From Phycisphaerales bacterium (GTDB taxonomy: Bacteria > Planctomycetota > Phycisphaerae > Phycisphaerales > UBA1924): a stretch of DNA of 64,000 bases. How positions within the stretch are numbered: the stretch's first letter is position 1; each line of letters starts with the position of its first letter. Made by a program: the position numbers and the translations under genes. The notes beneath the pieces are model-generated. The model was not told the DNA's origin. It did not search any database and saw only the letters and a list, made by a program, of their open reading frames with translations. Location of the stretch: contig JALWOY010000041.1 in assembly GCA_027083355.1 (NCBI GenBank), forward strand, positions 1 to 64,000, given 5' to 3'. Shown here in pieces: positions 46,274 through 56,441 of the stretch.

Positions 46274-46531
46274 TCACGGGGTGTCGCTGTCGGCCGGCCC
46301 GACATCAGATGCAGAGGGCGCGGCCTGATCGTCAAGCCCCGTAGCCGCGCCCGCGGCCTGCCCCCCGGCCTGCCGGGCAGACTGCCGGGCGGCCTCCTCA
46401 CGCTCGGCCTGCTGCTTGTGGCTCGCGAAGAACCCGAGCAACACCACACCGATCGCCAGACCGAGAAAAAAATACCCGAATCGCTGCCGGGTCGTGGTTC
46501 CAGACGTGTTCGCGGCGTGCGGTGAAACCAT
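46274..46531 (-). CDS. Small single-span membrane protein
   Basis: An unrecognised 85-residue protein. One hydrophobic helix (FGYFFLGLAIGVVLLGFFAS) is preceded by a short Thr/Arg-rich segment and followed by a Gln/Glu/Ala-rich charged stretch (HKQQAEREEAARQSARQ) and an acidic tail. It lies 44 bases upstream of uvrA on the same strand and may share its transcript. The start at 46531 is tentative; a start 39 bases further upstream is possible. Confidence 0.55.
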   Translation of the reverse strand: MVSPHAANTSGTTTRQRFGYFFLGLAIGVVLLGFFASHKQQAEREEAARQSARQAGGQAAGAATGLDDQAAPSASDVGPADSDTP

Positions 46532-46619
46532 CGCGTCAGGGTAGGCGGGCACACCGCCCGGGCGCGGCACACCAATCGACCGCCGGGGGGAGACCCGGCC
46601 CGTTCCCGATCCACCGCGG

Positions 46620-48014
46620 TCAGAAATGCGTCGCCTCGCGGGGGATGAGCCTGCCCCGCCCGATCGTGCCGACGAACGCCCCGTCGCGGGCCTGCACCTC
46701 GCCGCGGACCGTCACCACCGACGCCCGCCCCCACACCTTCCAACCCTCGAAGGCGTTGTAGTCGACCGCGCTCAGGCTCGTCTCTTTCGAGATCGTCCCG
46801 GCATAATCAGGGTCCCACACCACGAGGTCGGCGTCGGACCCCACGCGGATATCGCCCTTGCGCGGGTACATGCCGAACAGCCTCGCCGCCTGCGTGCTGC
46901 ACGCGTCGACGAAAGTATGCAGATCGATCCGGCCGGCGCACACGCCGTGGGTGTAGACCATGACGGGGCGTTCCTGGATGGAGGGGATGCCGTTGGGGAT
47001 CTTGGTGAAGGCGTCTTTGCCCATGTCCTTCTGGCCGTTGAAGTTGAACGGGGCGTGGTCAGTGCCGATGGTGCTGATCGCCCGGCCCGCGAGCCCGGCC
47101 CACAGCACGTCCTGATGCTGACGCTCGCGCAGCGGGGGCGACATGACATACTTCGCGCCCTCGAAATCAGGCTTCTCGGCGGCTGTCTTGTCGAGCAGGA
47201 GATGCGGCAGCACCGCCTCGATCCAGACATTCACGCCCCGCAATCGGGCATCGACCGCCGCCCGCACCGCCGGCTCGCACGACGTGTGCACGGTATAAAT
47301 GTGCGCCCCGGTCAGACCCGCCATCGTGGCCAGATGATGCACCCCGTCGGCCTCGACACTGATCGGGCGAGAAGGCTCGTGCCACTCGGGCCCGGTCTTG
47401 CCCTCGGCCAGCAGCCGCTTCTGCATCGAATCGATCGCCTCGGCGTTCTCGCAGTGGGCGGTGACGATGACGCCGAGTTCCTTGGCCATCGTGAGCATGG
47501 CGAACAGGTCCTCGTCGGAGAGATCGAGCGCCCCCTTGTAGGCAAGGAAGACCTTGAACGACGGGATGCCCTCGTCCTCGACGATCCGCCGGAACTGCTG
47601 CCGGGCCGACTCGTCGAACCGCACGACGGACATATGGAACGAGTAATCCACCGCCGCCAACTCGTCGGCCTTGGACTTCCATTCGTTGAACGCGTCCATC
47701 GGCTCGTCGGTCGGGCCGGGGCAGATCATCTCGATGATCGAGGTGGTGCCCCCCGCCAGCGCCGCCCGCGAAGCCGACGCGTGGTCGTCGATCGCGTTGG
47801 TGCCCATGAACGGCAGGTGGATGTGCACGTGCGGGTCGATGAACCCGGGGAAGACATACTTGCCGGCCGCGTCGATGATCTCGGTGTCCGGGGGCAGATC
47901 CTTCGCGTCGAGCGCGGGGGCGATCCTCGTGATCGTCTCGTTCTCGCAGTAGATATCCGCGTCGTAGGCATCGGTCGCGGTGACGATTTTCCCGCCTTTG
48001 ATGAGCAGTGACAT
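46620..48014 (-). CDS. Dihydropyrimidinase / hydantoinase
   Basis: A 464-residue amidohydrolase that opens dihydrouracil or hydantoin rings. The metal-binding DPHVHIHLPFMGT motif is near residue 60. The lysine to be carbamylated is in SFKVFLAYKGALDLS. Further ligands and substrate residues lie in VIVTAHCENAE, HIYTVHTSCEPAV and ISTIGTDHAPFNFNGQKD. Together with the aminotransferase and NCS1 permease upstream on the same strand it fits reductive pyrimidine catabolism. A repeat element sits in the 181-base gap to the aminotransferase gene. Confidence 0.93.
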   Translation of the reverse strand: MSLLIKGGKIVTATDAYDADIYCENETITRIAPALDAKDLPPDTEIIDAAGKYVFPGFIDPHVHIHLPFMGTNAIDDHASASRAALAGGTTSIIEMICPGPTDEPMDAFNEWKSKADELAAVDYSFHMSVVRFDESARQQFRRIVEDEGIPSFKVFLAYKGALDLSDEDLFAMLTMAKELGVIVTAHCENAEAIDSMQKRLLAEGKTGPEWHEPSRPISVEADGVHHLATMAGLTGAHIYTVHTSCEPAVRAAVDARLRGVNVWIEAVLPHLLLDKTAAEKPDFEGAKYVMSPPLRERQHQDVLWAGLAGRAISTIGTDHAPFNFNGQKDMGKDAFTKIPNGIPSIQERPVMVYTHGVCAGRIDLHTFVDACSTQAARLFGMYPRKGDIRVGSDADLVVWDPDYAGTISKETSLSAVDYNAFEGWKVWGRASVVTVRGEVQARDGAFVGTIGRGRLIPREATHF

Positions 48015-48108
48015 CGGTTGTTCTCCTGTATCACCCGCTGTGTATCTTTTTCAGGACCCCAGTGACAAACCGCGCGTTTTTACGAGCCACGATCTCCGCC
48101 CCGCGCTG

Positions 48109-48179
48109 GACGAGCCACGGGCGCAAGCCCGTGGAGCGGTCGGCCATGAACTCCGCGGGCTTGCGCCCGCGGCGCGTTG
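48109..48179. repeat. Palindromic repeat element, family D (complete, within an operon gap)
   Basis: The left arm GACGAGCCACGGGCGCAAGC (continuing CCGTGGAG) and the right arm CTCCGCGGGCTTGCGCCCGC (continuing GGCGCGTT) are inverted copies, and each forms its own hairpin. The element occupies much of the gap between the aminotransferase and dihydropyrimidinase genes, so its transcript would fold into two strong hairpins that could lower downstream expression or set mRNA ends. Confidence 0.88.
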
Positions 48180-48195
48180 ATCCACCAGACATGCC

Positions 48196-49548
48196 CTATC
48201 CCTTCGCCGCCCTCGCCAGCGCCTCGTCGAGCACGCCGCACATGAACGTGCAGTCGTCTTTCGTCAGGCACATGGGCGGCTTGATCCGCAGCACGTTGCC
48301 GTACAGCCCGCCCTTGCCGATCAGCAGGCCCATGTCCTTGCAGTGCTCCATCACGTCGGACGTCTCGGCCGAGGCGGGTTCCTTCGTCGAGCGGTCCTTG
48401 ACCAGCTCGACGCCGAGCATCAGACCCATGCCGCGGACGTCACCGACGAGGTCGTGCTTGTTCTTGAGCGATTCCAGCCCCGCCTTGAGAAAACCGCCGA
48501 TCTCTTTCGACCGTTTCTGCACGTCCATCTCGCGCATCACCTCGAGCGTCGCGATGCCCTGCGCCATCGAGACGGGATTCCCGCCGAAGGTGTTGAAGTG
48601 CAGCCGCTGCGCGAGCGGCTCGGCGATCTCCTTGCGGGTGATCACGCAGCCGATGGGGGCGCCGTTGCCGATGCCCTTGGCCATCGTCACGATGTCGGGC
48701 GTGACGCCGTGGTTCTCGAAGCCCCAGAAATGCTCGCCGGTGCGGCCGAACCCGGTCTGGACCTCGTCGGCGATGCACACCCCGCCGGCGTCATGCACCG
48801 CGGCATAAACATCCTTCAGATAGCCCGGCGGCAGCTCGACCGCCCCGCCCACGCCCTGGATGCTCTCGGCGATGAACGCCGCCACCTTGCCGGGCGTGCT
48901 CGAACGGATCAGGTCGCGTACGTCCGCGGCATACTTCGCCCCCGCGTCGGGGTCGTCATAGCCATACGGGCCTCGGAAGCGATCCGGATTCAGCGCATGG
49001 TGCACGCCGACGCCCTGCAGAACCGGGAATTTCCAGGTGTGCAGGGCCGTCAGCCCCATGGCCGTGGGCGACATGCCGTGGTAGGCGTTGCGCAGGGCGA
49101 TGATGTCGTTGGCCCCGGTGTGCAGCTTTGCCATCATGCAGGCCAGGTCGTTGGCCTCGCTGCCCGAGTTGGTGAAGTAGCAGGTGTCGAGCCCCGAGCC
49201 GGCGGGCATGGCGTCGGCGATCATCTCGGCGAACCGCGCGATGTTGGGGTGCAGATAGATCGTCGTCGTGTGCTGGAGCAGGCTGTTCTGTTCGTGCACG
49301 CGCTCGATGACCTTCGGGTGGCAGTGCCCCACGCTCACGGTGACGATCCCCGCGAACCCGTCGAGATACCGCCGGCCCGTCTCGTCGTACAGATACTGCA
49401 TCTTCCCCTCGACGATCATCACAGGGTCGCGGTAATACGTCAGGATCGCCGAGGCGAGGTGGGCCGATCGCATGCCGCGCACGTCGGCCTTGCTCGGGCC
49501 GGTGTACGGCGCGGGCTGATGATCGAACGGGGGGAGTGTCGGTGTCAT
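48196..49548 (-). CDS. Class III aminotransferase (AGXT2 / beta-alanine-pyruvate type)
   Basis: A 450-residue PLP transaminase. Features are YLDGFAGIVTVSVGHCHPKV, the phosphate-binding CYFTNSGSEANDLACMMA, the ring-stacking region NAYHGMSP, the aspartate in CIADEVQTGFGRTG and the PLP lysine in VTMAKGIGNGAPIG. The best match by pattern is the alanine-glyoxylate aminotransferase 2 group, which accepts beta-alanine and beta-aminoisobutyrate. That fits a pathway in which dihydropyrimidinase products end as beta-alanine. It lies three bases after the permease stop. Confidence 0.92.
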   Translation of the reverse strand: MTPTLPPFDHQPAPYTGPSKADVRGMRSAHLASAILTYYRDPVMIVEGKMQYLYDETGRRYLDGFAGIVTVSVGHCHPKVIERVHEQNSLLQHTTTIYLHPNIARFAEMIADAMPAGSGLDTCYFTNSGSEANDLACMMAKLHTGANDIIALRNAYHGMSPTAMGLTALHTWKFPVLQGVGVHHALNPDRFRGPYGYDDPDAGAKYAADVRDLIRSSTPGKVAAFIAESIQGVGGAVELPPGYLKDVYAAVHDAGGVCIADEVQTGFGRTGEHFWGFENHGVTPDIVTMAKGIGNGAPIGCVITRKEIAEPLAQRLHFNTFGGNPVSMAQGIATLEVMREMDVQKRSKEIGGFLKAGLESLKNKHDLVGDVRGMGLMLGVELVKDRSTKEPASAETSDVMEHCKDMGLLIGKGGLYGNVLRIKPPMCLTKDDCTFMCGVLDEALARAAKG

Positions 49549-49551
49549 GGT

Positions 49552-51015
<1,464 letters not shown>

Positions 51016-51032
51016 GATACAGAAAGATCACA

Positions 51033-51130
51033 CCATACGGATGCCAGAACACCCTCGTGCTTTCCGGATCAAGAGCCGGGTGTGCTTCCCTCCCTCTCCC
51101 CGCTGGCGGGAGAGGGCCGGGGTGAGGTTG
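51033..51130. repeat. Interspersed repeat, family F (inverted, complete)
   Basis: The reverse complement of 36298-36409, including ATACGGATGCCAGAACACCC, TCGTGCTTTCCGG and the hairpin core CTCTCCCCGCTGGCGGGAGA. It begins about 18 bases before the permease start codon, so it separates that gene from its promoter or supplies its leader. Confidence 0.85.
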
Positions 51131-51190
51131 GACTCCCGAACCCCACACCCGAAGCCCAGAATACGGATAGAGCCAACGTTCCAGAAAAAC

Positions 51191-51210
51191 ACCCGGGCTC
51201 GCGCCCGGGT
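51191..51210. repeat. Perfect hairpin in the 51016-51295 gap
   Basis: ACCCGGGC-TCGC-GCCCGGGT forms an eight-base-pair stem with a TCGC loop. It resembles the inner hairpin of the family D right arm. It has no T tract, so it is a repeat arm rather than an intrinsic terminator. Confidence 0.7.
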
Positions 51211-51295
51211 CTGGTTGATGCACACGGGATTGTCCCGGAGCCGTCTGTATCCGTACCGCCCCGCGGGGAGCCCCCGCGGGACGCGCCGCATCCGC

Positions 51296-52378
51296 TTACT
51301 TCACGTCCGCCATCACCGCAGCCAGGATGTCGCACGCGGCCTTCAGGTCACGACGGTCGATCATCTCCGTCACAGTATGAATATACCGCGTCCCGACCGT
51401 GATCCCCACGGCCTTCGCACCCGCGGCCGCCTGCTGGGCCGCCGCCCCGTCCTGACCGCCCGCGGCAAGGATCGACCGCTGATAAGGGATCCGCTTCTTC
51501 CTGGCCAGCGCCTCGACCCGCTCGACGAAGCCGTGGTCGGAGATGAAACTCGCGTCCTTGATGTGCAGCGCGAACCCCTTGCCCTGCGTCGTCACGCTCT
51601 CGGCCTCGGGCACGCCCGGCGTGTCACACGCCAGCGTCACGTCGATACCCAGCCCGTAATCAGGCTTGACCGCGAACGAGGCGGTCTTCGCCCCGCGCAG
51701 ACCGACCTCTTCCTGCGTCGTGAACGCGACGACGATCTCGGCCGCGTGCCCCGACCCGCTCTTGACCAGCTTGCGGACCGACTCGATCCCCAGCCAGCAC
51801 GCTACACGGTTGTCGAGCGCCTTGGACACCAGCTTGTCGCCCATCTCGATGAACGGCTCGTCCATCACGATGAAGTCGCCGATCTTGATCTTCTTTTTCG
51901 CCTCGTCGGGGCTCATCCCGACATCGACGAAGAACTGCTTGACCGTCGGCACCTTCTGCCGGTCCTCCGGGCTCTGCGTGTGGATCGGCTTGCCGCCCGG
52001 GTTCATCACGCCCTTGTAATCCCCGTCGGACGCGCACACCAGCACACGCCGGCTGAACAGGTTCCGCGGGTCGAACCCCCCCGCCGGATCGACCCACAGA
52101 AAACCCTTGTCGTCGATCCACGAGACGTAAAACCCGATCTCGTCCATGTGGCACAGCTGCATCACCCGCGTCGGCTCGCCGCGCGTGGCCCGCTTCTTCG
52201 ACGCCTTGCCCTTGCCCGCCGTCCGCGGCGAACGCCGGCAGATCAGCGAACCCATCGCGTCCGTCTCCACGCTGTCGAACAGCCCCTTGATCTCGCCCAT
52301 GATCAGGTCGCGCACGCGCTCCTCGCGGCCGGGCACGCCGGGGGTCTCACAAAGCCGCTTCAGCAGATCGATATTCAC
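51296..52378 (-). CDS. M42 family metallopeptidase (glutamyl aminopeptidase / cellulase M-like)
   Basis: A 360-residue di-zinc aminopeptidase that would form large tetrahedral assemblies. The first metal region reads CHMDEIGFYV (AHMDEIG in most relatives), the bridging aspartate is in KALDNRVACWLG, the catalytic glutamates are in FTTQEEVGLRGAKTA, and further ligands are in GIDVTLACDTPG and TRYIHTVTEMIDRRDL. An inserted basic loop (RSPRTAGKGKASKKRATRGE) follows MGSLICR. It is probably cytosolic peptide recycling. Confidence 0.92.
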   Translation of the reverse strand: MNIDLLKRLCETPGVPGREERVRDLIMGEIKGLFDSVETDAMGSLICRRSPRTAGKGKASKKRATRGEPTRVMQLCHMDEIGFYVSWIDDKGFLWVDPAGGFDPRNLFSRRVLVCASDGDYKGVMNPGGKPIHTQSPEDRQKVPTVKQFFVDVGMSPDEAKKKIKIGDFIVMDEPFIEMGDKLVSKALDNRVACWLGIESVRKLVKSGSGHAAEIVVAFTTQEEVGLRGAKTASFAVKPDYGLGIDVTLACDTPGVPEAESVTTQGKGFALHIKDASFISDHGFVERVEALARKKRIPYQRSILAAGGQDGAAAQQAAAGAKAVGITVGTRYIHTVTEMIDRRDLKAACDILAAVMADVK

Positions 52379-52513
52379 GGTGTCCTCCGTTTCTCGGCCC
52401 GATCACGCGGGCCGCGAGGGTGTGTTGATACCCAACAGTAAGGCGTACCATCACCCGACGCGCGATCGGAACCGCGCATTCCGCACAGATCCCCGCGACG
52501 CGAGGAGCACGAG

Positions 52514-53710
52514 ATGGCACACGCCAGCCCGCTGCGAGAAAGACACCTCCAGGCCGAGGCCGCCCTGATGCGATACGGGCCCGCGGGCACCCGCATCGAA
52601 CTCGTCGAATCTTTCGGCGAGCTCGACTTCGAGTACGCCGCGATCCGAAAGTCCTGCATCCTGCTCGACGAACCCCACCGCGGCACCGTCGAGATCACCG
52701 GCGACGACCGCCACGAATTCCTCAACAACATGCTCACCCAACAGATCAAGGGGCTGGCCCCGATGCGGTCGGCCCCCTCCTTCTGGCTCAACCGGCAGGG
52801 ACGCATCATCGCAGACCTCCGTGTGCTCGAACTCGGCGGCCGGATGCTGCTCGACCTCGACGCCCACGCCGTCGCCCCGACCGTCGAATCGCTCTCGGGC
52901 TTCGTCATCATGGAGGACGTCGAAATCACCGACGCGAGCGAACGGTTCCATCGCCTCGCCCTGCACGGCCCGACCGCCCCCGCCCTGCTCGACGCCGCCT
53001 CGGTCCACCGCGACGGCCCGCACCCCGCCGACCTGACCCCGTTCTCGGCGTGCACCGTCGAGATCGCCGGCGCCGAGGTCATCGCCGAGCGCGTCGACAC
53101 CACCGGCGAGGTCGGGCTGGAACTGACGATGGACACCGACGCCGCCCGGGCCGTCTACGAACACCTCGTCGAGGTCGGCCAGCCCCACGACGGCGAGGAC
53201 GAATCCAGCCCCGCCTCACGCATCAAGCTCCGCCCCGCGGGCTGGCTCGCCTACAACACCGCCCGCATCGAGGCCGGCACGCCCCTGTTCAACATCGACT
53301 TCTCGACAGAGAGCCTCCCCGCCGAGACGGGCCTGCTCGAAAGCCGCGTGAGCTTCACCAAGGGCTGCTATCTCGGCCAGGAGATCGTCGCCCGGCTGCA
53401 CAACCTCGGCAAGCCCAAACAACGCCTCGTCGCGTTCAAGCCCGAGGGCGAGAACCTCCGCGACGAACAGGGCCTCGCCCGCCAGCCCGTCGGCGGCGCC
53501 CACGTCTTCCCCGCCGACAACCCCTCCAGCGATCCCGTCGGCATCGTGACGAGTTCCACCATCAGCCCGATGCTCGGCGGCGAACCCGTCTGCTTTGCGC
53601 TCGTCAAGGGCGATCACGCCGACCCCGGCACCCGCCTCGCCGTCCAGGCCGAGGGTGTGCTGCTGACGGGCGAAGTCCGCGAGAAACTCGCCTTCTACCA
53701 GCGCGGGTAG
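52514..53710 (+). CDS. YgfZ/GcvT family folate-binding protein
   Basis: A 398-residue protein of the tetrahydrofolate-binding YgfZ/IBA57 type, which supports repair or assembly of certain Fe-S enzymes. The hallmark is KGCYLGQEIVARLHN with the conserved cysteine, and the N-terminal GcvT-like fold shows RGTVEITGDDRHEFLNNMLT and LNRQGRIIADLRVLE. It lacks the aspartate pattern of true glycine-cleavage T proteins, and no gcvH or gcvP is adjacent. The ATG at 52514 is preceded by GAGGAGCACGAG. It is divergent from the M42 gene. Confidence 0.9.
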   Translation: MAHASPLRERHLQAEAALMRYGPAGTRIELVESFGELDFEYAAIRKSCILLDEPHRGTVEITGDDRHEFLNNMLTQQIKGLAPMRSAPSFWLNRQGRIIADLRVLELGGRMLLDLDAHAVAPTVESLSGFVIMEDVEITDASERFHRLALHGPTAPALLDAASVHRDGPHPADLTPFSACTVEIAGAEVIAERVDTTGEVGLELTMDTDAARAVYEHLVEVGQPHDGEDESSPASRIKLRPAGWLAYNTARIEAGTPLFNIDFSTESLPAETGLLESRVSFTKGCYLGQEIVARLHNLGKPKQRLVAFKPEGENLRDEQGLARQPVGGAHVFPADNPSSDPVGIVTSSTISPMLGGEPVCFALVKGDHADPGTRLAVQAEGVLLTGEVREKLAFYQRG

Positions 53711-53748
53711 GGCGGAACGACTCGCTCCAGATCGCCCGTGTGCTTCCG

Positions 53749-54080
53749 TGGGTACCTCGGCTCTCCGAGCCGAGTTCTTCCCCCTCTCCTTTCCCTCGGT
53801 GGGCCGGGCTTCCAGCCCGTCTCTCCATCTCTCCTCTCCCTTGTGGGACGGGCTTCCAGCCCGTCACTCCATCTCTCCTCTCCCTCGTGGGACGGGCATC
53901 TTGCCCGTCACTTCCTCTTCTCCTCCCTCTCCTCGGTGGGACAGGCTTCCAGCCCGTCTCTCCATCATCTTCAAATGCCTTCAAAATGAAACCCAAGCGA
54001 AATCGAAGGCTCTGCATGGACTATCGAATCCGGTGACAAATCCAGAGGTAAGCCCTCGCTCCCGCTCGGGCCTCCTTCCC
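53749..54080. repeat. Repeat-filled gap: H palindrome, four tandem family A arms, B arm
   Basis: The 53711-54106 gap has no gene. It opens with CTCGGCTC-TCC-GAGCCGAG (family H palindrome, about 53757-53775). Four direct family A arms then begin at about 53796, 53842, 53886 and 53934. Each has a GACGGGC-type hairpin (GACGGGCTTCCAGCCCGTC or GACGGGCATCTTGCCCGTC) and a CTCCATCTCTCCTCTCCC tail; units are 44-48 bases. A family B arm (CCCTCGCTCCCGCTCGGGCC) closes the block at about 54053-54072. Confidence 0.87.
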
Positions 54081-54106
54081 ATTTCGACCCCGGATCGGCG
54101 CACGCA

Positions 54107-55258
54107 TTACGCATCCCCCACGCGCCGCCGATACGTCAGCTCGACATCATCCCCCACCCGCTTGACCCGACACAGATCAAACCGCCGACCCTCGCTCAGC
54201 CGCTCCGCGATCCGCCCTGTCGCCGCCGCCATCGCCTCGGCGTCACCCAGCAGCACCGGCGCCACATACACCACCGCCTCGCACACCAGGTCCGCCTCGA
54301 ACAACGCCCCCAACAACCCCGGCCCCGCCTCGACGAGCAGGTTCGTCACATCAAAGCGGGACGCAACGGCTTCCAGCAGCATGTCCAGCCGCAGCCGACC
54401 CGATCCGCCGGGTTCCTCGGGCACGCCCACCATCTCGACCCCCGCCCCCTCCAGCGCCGCGACCTTCTCCGCCGCGATGCCCGACGTCAGCAGCGCCTTG
54501 CCGCAGACCACCGCCGTCGGGATATCCCCCGCCGTGCGCACGAGCGTGCACCCCGAATCGATGTCGAGATCCCGGTCGATGACGATCCGCCGCGCGACAC
54601 GCCGCACCCGCCGCACGCCCCGGGCCGTCAGCATCGGGTCGTCGGCCGCCACGGTTCCCAGCCCCGTGAGGATCGCATCGACGCGCGCGCGCAGCCGGTG
54701 CACACGCCGCCGCGAGTGCTCGTTGCTGATCCACTGGCTCTCACCCGTCCGCGTGGCGATCCGCCCGTCGATGGTCTGGGCCCACTTGGCGATCACCCAG
54801 GGCAGGCCCGTGGTCACGCGGTGCACGAATGGATCGCTCAGCCGCGTCGCGAGCACGCTCGCCGATGAGCAGGCCGCCTCGATCCCCGCGCCGCACAGCA
54901 CACCGTGCCCGCCCCCCGAAACCCCCGCCGGGTCGGGCCTCGCATAGACGACCCGCGCCACGCCCGCCTCGATCAGGGCGTCGCAGCAGGGCGGCTGCTT
55001 GCCGTGGTGCAGACAGGGCTCGAGCGTGCAATACACCGTCGAGCCGCGGGGGTCCTCGCCGCGCCGGGCGCAGTCGGCCAGCGCCTCGCGCTCGGCGTGC
55101 AGACCGCCGAACCGCCGGTGGTGCCCCATGCCGATGATCCGCCCGCCCTTGACCACTACCGCCCCCACCATCGGGTTCGGCTCCACGTCCCCCGCGGCCC
55201 GCATCGCGATCCTCGCGGCGAGATCGAGCATCCGGCGTTGGGTGTTCTCATCCGGCAT
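54107..55258 (-). CDS. ribD: Bifunctional riboflavin biosynthesis deaminase/reductase
   Basis: A 383-residue enzyme for the second and third steps of riboflavin synthesis. The deaminase domain has zinc ligands H54 and catalytic E56 in LHAEREALADC, and C82 and C91 in VYCTLEPCLHHGKQPPCCDA. The reductase domain begins around AKWAQTIDGRIATRTGES and contains ILTGLGTVAADDPMLTARG and NLLVEAGPGLLGALFEADLV. The ATG at 55258 lies five bases after the stop of the RNase HII-like gene, so they are probably cotranscribed. No other rib genes are nearby. Confidence 0.96.
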   Translation of the reverse strand: MPDENTQRRMLDLAARIAMRAAGDVEPNPMVGAVVVKGGRIIGMGHHRRFGGLHAEREALADCARRGEDPRGSTVYCTLEPCLHHGKQPPCCDALIEAGVARVVYARPDPAGVSGGGHGVLCGAGIEAACSSASVLATRLSDPFVHRVTTGLPWVIAKWAQTIDGRIATRTGESQWISNEHSRRRVHRLRARVDAILTGLGTVAADDPMLTARGVRRVRRVARRIVIDRDLDIDSGCTLVRTAGDIPTAVVCGKALLTSGIAAEKVAALEGAGVEMVGVPEEPGGSGRLRLDMLLEAVASRFDVTNLLVEAGPGLLGALFEADLVCEAVVYVAPVLLGDAEAMAAATGRIAERLSEGRRFDLCRVKRVGDDVELTYRRRVGDA

Positions 55259-55263
55259 GGTGT

Positions 55264-56226
55264 TCACGCGATCCTGATAATCTTGCGGCGTTGGTCGTCG
55301 GTCAGGTGCTCGCGGGTGTCGTCGAGCCAGCGCCGGGCGTCGAGCACATACCCCGCCGTCGGGCGCACGCCGGGGCACCTTTCCGCGAAGAAGCGGTTGA
55401 ACCGGGCCATCATCAGTTCCCGCACCAGTTTCGCCGCCATCGACGCCAGCGCCACGGGCAAGTGGCGGTCCTCGGCTTCCGTCTCAAAATGCAGCGCCAC
55501 CCGCCCGTCCCGGACGAGATACCGGCTGGCGCGTTGCGTGCGCGCGTCGAGTGCCACAGGCTCACCGGGGAACGCCCGCGCGATGATGTTCTCGTAATCC
55601 AGCCGACCGCTCTGCCGGTCGCACACCACCCGCACCGGCCCGCCTCCGTCGGCCATATCGGCCGCCTCGCGAAGAAACCCCGCCACCGGCCCGGCGGTGG
55701 TTTCCGATTTCGACCCGGTCGCGCGGATGATCTCGTTGAACTCGGGTGCCGGGATGATGCGCACACGAAGCGCCACCGGCGATACACCCGACCGGTCGAA
55801 GGCGGCGGCGAGGATGTTCGCGTCGATGCGCACCTTCTCGGGGTTGCCCTCCAGCGGCAGCGGGATCGGGTCGCCCCCGAGCCAGGGGTGCCCAGGCGGG
55901 TCCGCCCCGAGCGCGGCGAGCAGGTCCACGTCGTTCCGGACCGTCTTCCCCGCGGCGGTGAGCATCGCCAGGATGCCCCGCTCAAGGTGGATGCAGGGAT
56001 GATGCTTCTTCGCCGTATTCGGGAGTTTGAGTTTTTTCGAGTCGGCGATCGGTATCCGACCTCCCGCGCCGCGGATCGATCGGCTCACGCCGAGACGGTC
56101 CCACAGATCGGGGGCGGGTTCGCCGGGGTTCCAATCCCGCACCTCGAACAGAGCCATACCGACGACGAGCGGCCCGAGCATGGGGCCGAAACCGGCTTCA
56201 TCAATTCCCGCGTAGAGGAGGCTCAC
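55264..56226 (-). CDS. Ribonuclease HII-like protein
   Basis: A 320-residue protein with the RNase HII fold, about 100 residues longer than typical. The first acidic pair is D9-E10 in YAGIDEAGFGPMLGPLVVG, and IADSKKLKLP follows as in the family. A later aspartate is in RVVCDRQSGRLDYEN, and ALASMAAKLVRELMM resembles the C-terminal catalytic helix. The GRG motif that reads the ribose 2'-OH in RNase HII is GFG here, so activity on single ribonucleotides is uncertain. The GTG at 56226 is chosen because the protein then starts just before the first strand. It is upstream of ribD with a five-base gap. Confidence 0.82.
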   Translation of the reverse strand: MSLLYAGIDEAGFGPMLGPLVVGMALFEVRDWNPGEPAPDLWDRLGVSRSIRGAGGRIPIADSKKLKLPNTAKKHHPCIHLERGILAMLTAAGKTVRNDVDLLAALGADPPGHPWLGGDPIPLPLEGNPEKVRIDANILAAAFDRSGVSPVALRVRIIPAPEFNEIIRATGSKSETTAGPVAGFLREAADMADGGGPVRVVCDRQSGRLDYENIIARAFPGEPVALDARTQRASRYLVRDGRVALHFETEAEDRHLPVALASMAAKLVRELMMARFNRFFAERCPGVRPTAGYVLDARRWLDDTREHLTDDQRRKIIRIA

Positions 56227-56441
56227 GGCCAGAGCGTATCGCCCGTGCGGGGGGGAATCCCGCCGAGGGCCGCGGACGTGCGCCACCGGCACGCCCGGCA
56301 CAGACCGACGCGCGGCGACGTGTGATAAATGCTTCTCGCAACAGAGGTTCGAGACTCTGTGCGCCTTCGTCGATAGGTACGAACAAGGCCGGGATGTCGT
56401 GTCTGACCCGGCCCACGCACAGCCCATATGGAGTCCACCCC

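Noticed and set aside
51191-51210. Intrinsic terminator upstream of the NCS1 permease
   Set aside because: The stem is strong but lacks a T tract on either strand and resembles the inner hairpin of family D arms.
53796-53977. CRISPR-like array
   Set aside because: Periodicity is regular, but the variable parts are not unique spacers, the units diverge from each other, the same arm occurs singly elsewhere and in coding sequence, and no cas genes are near.
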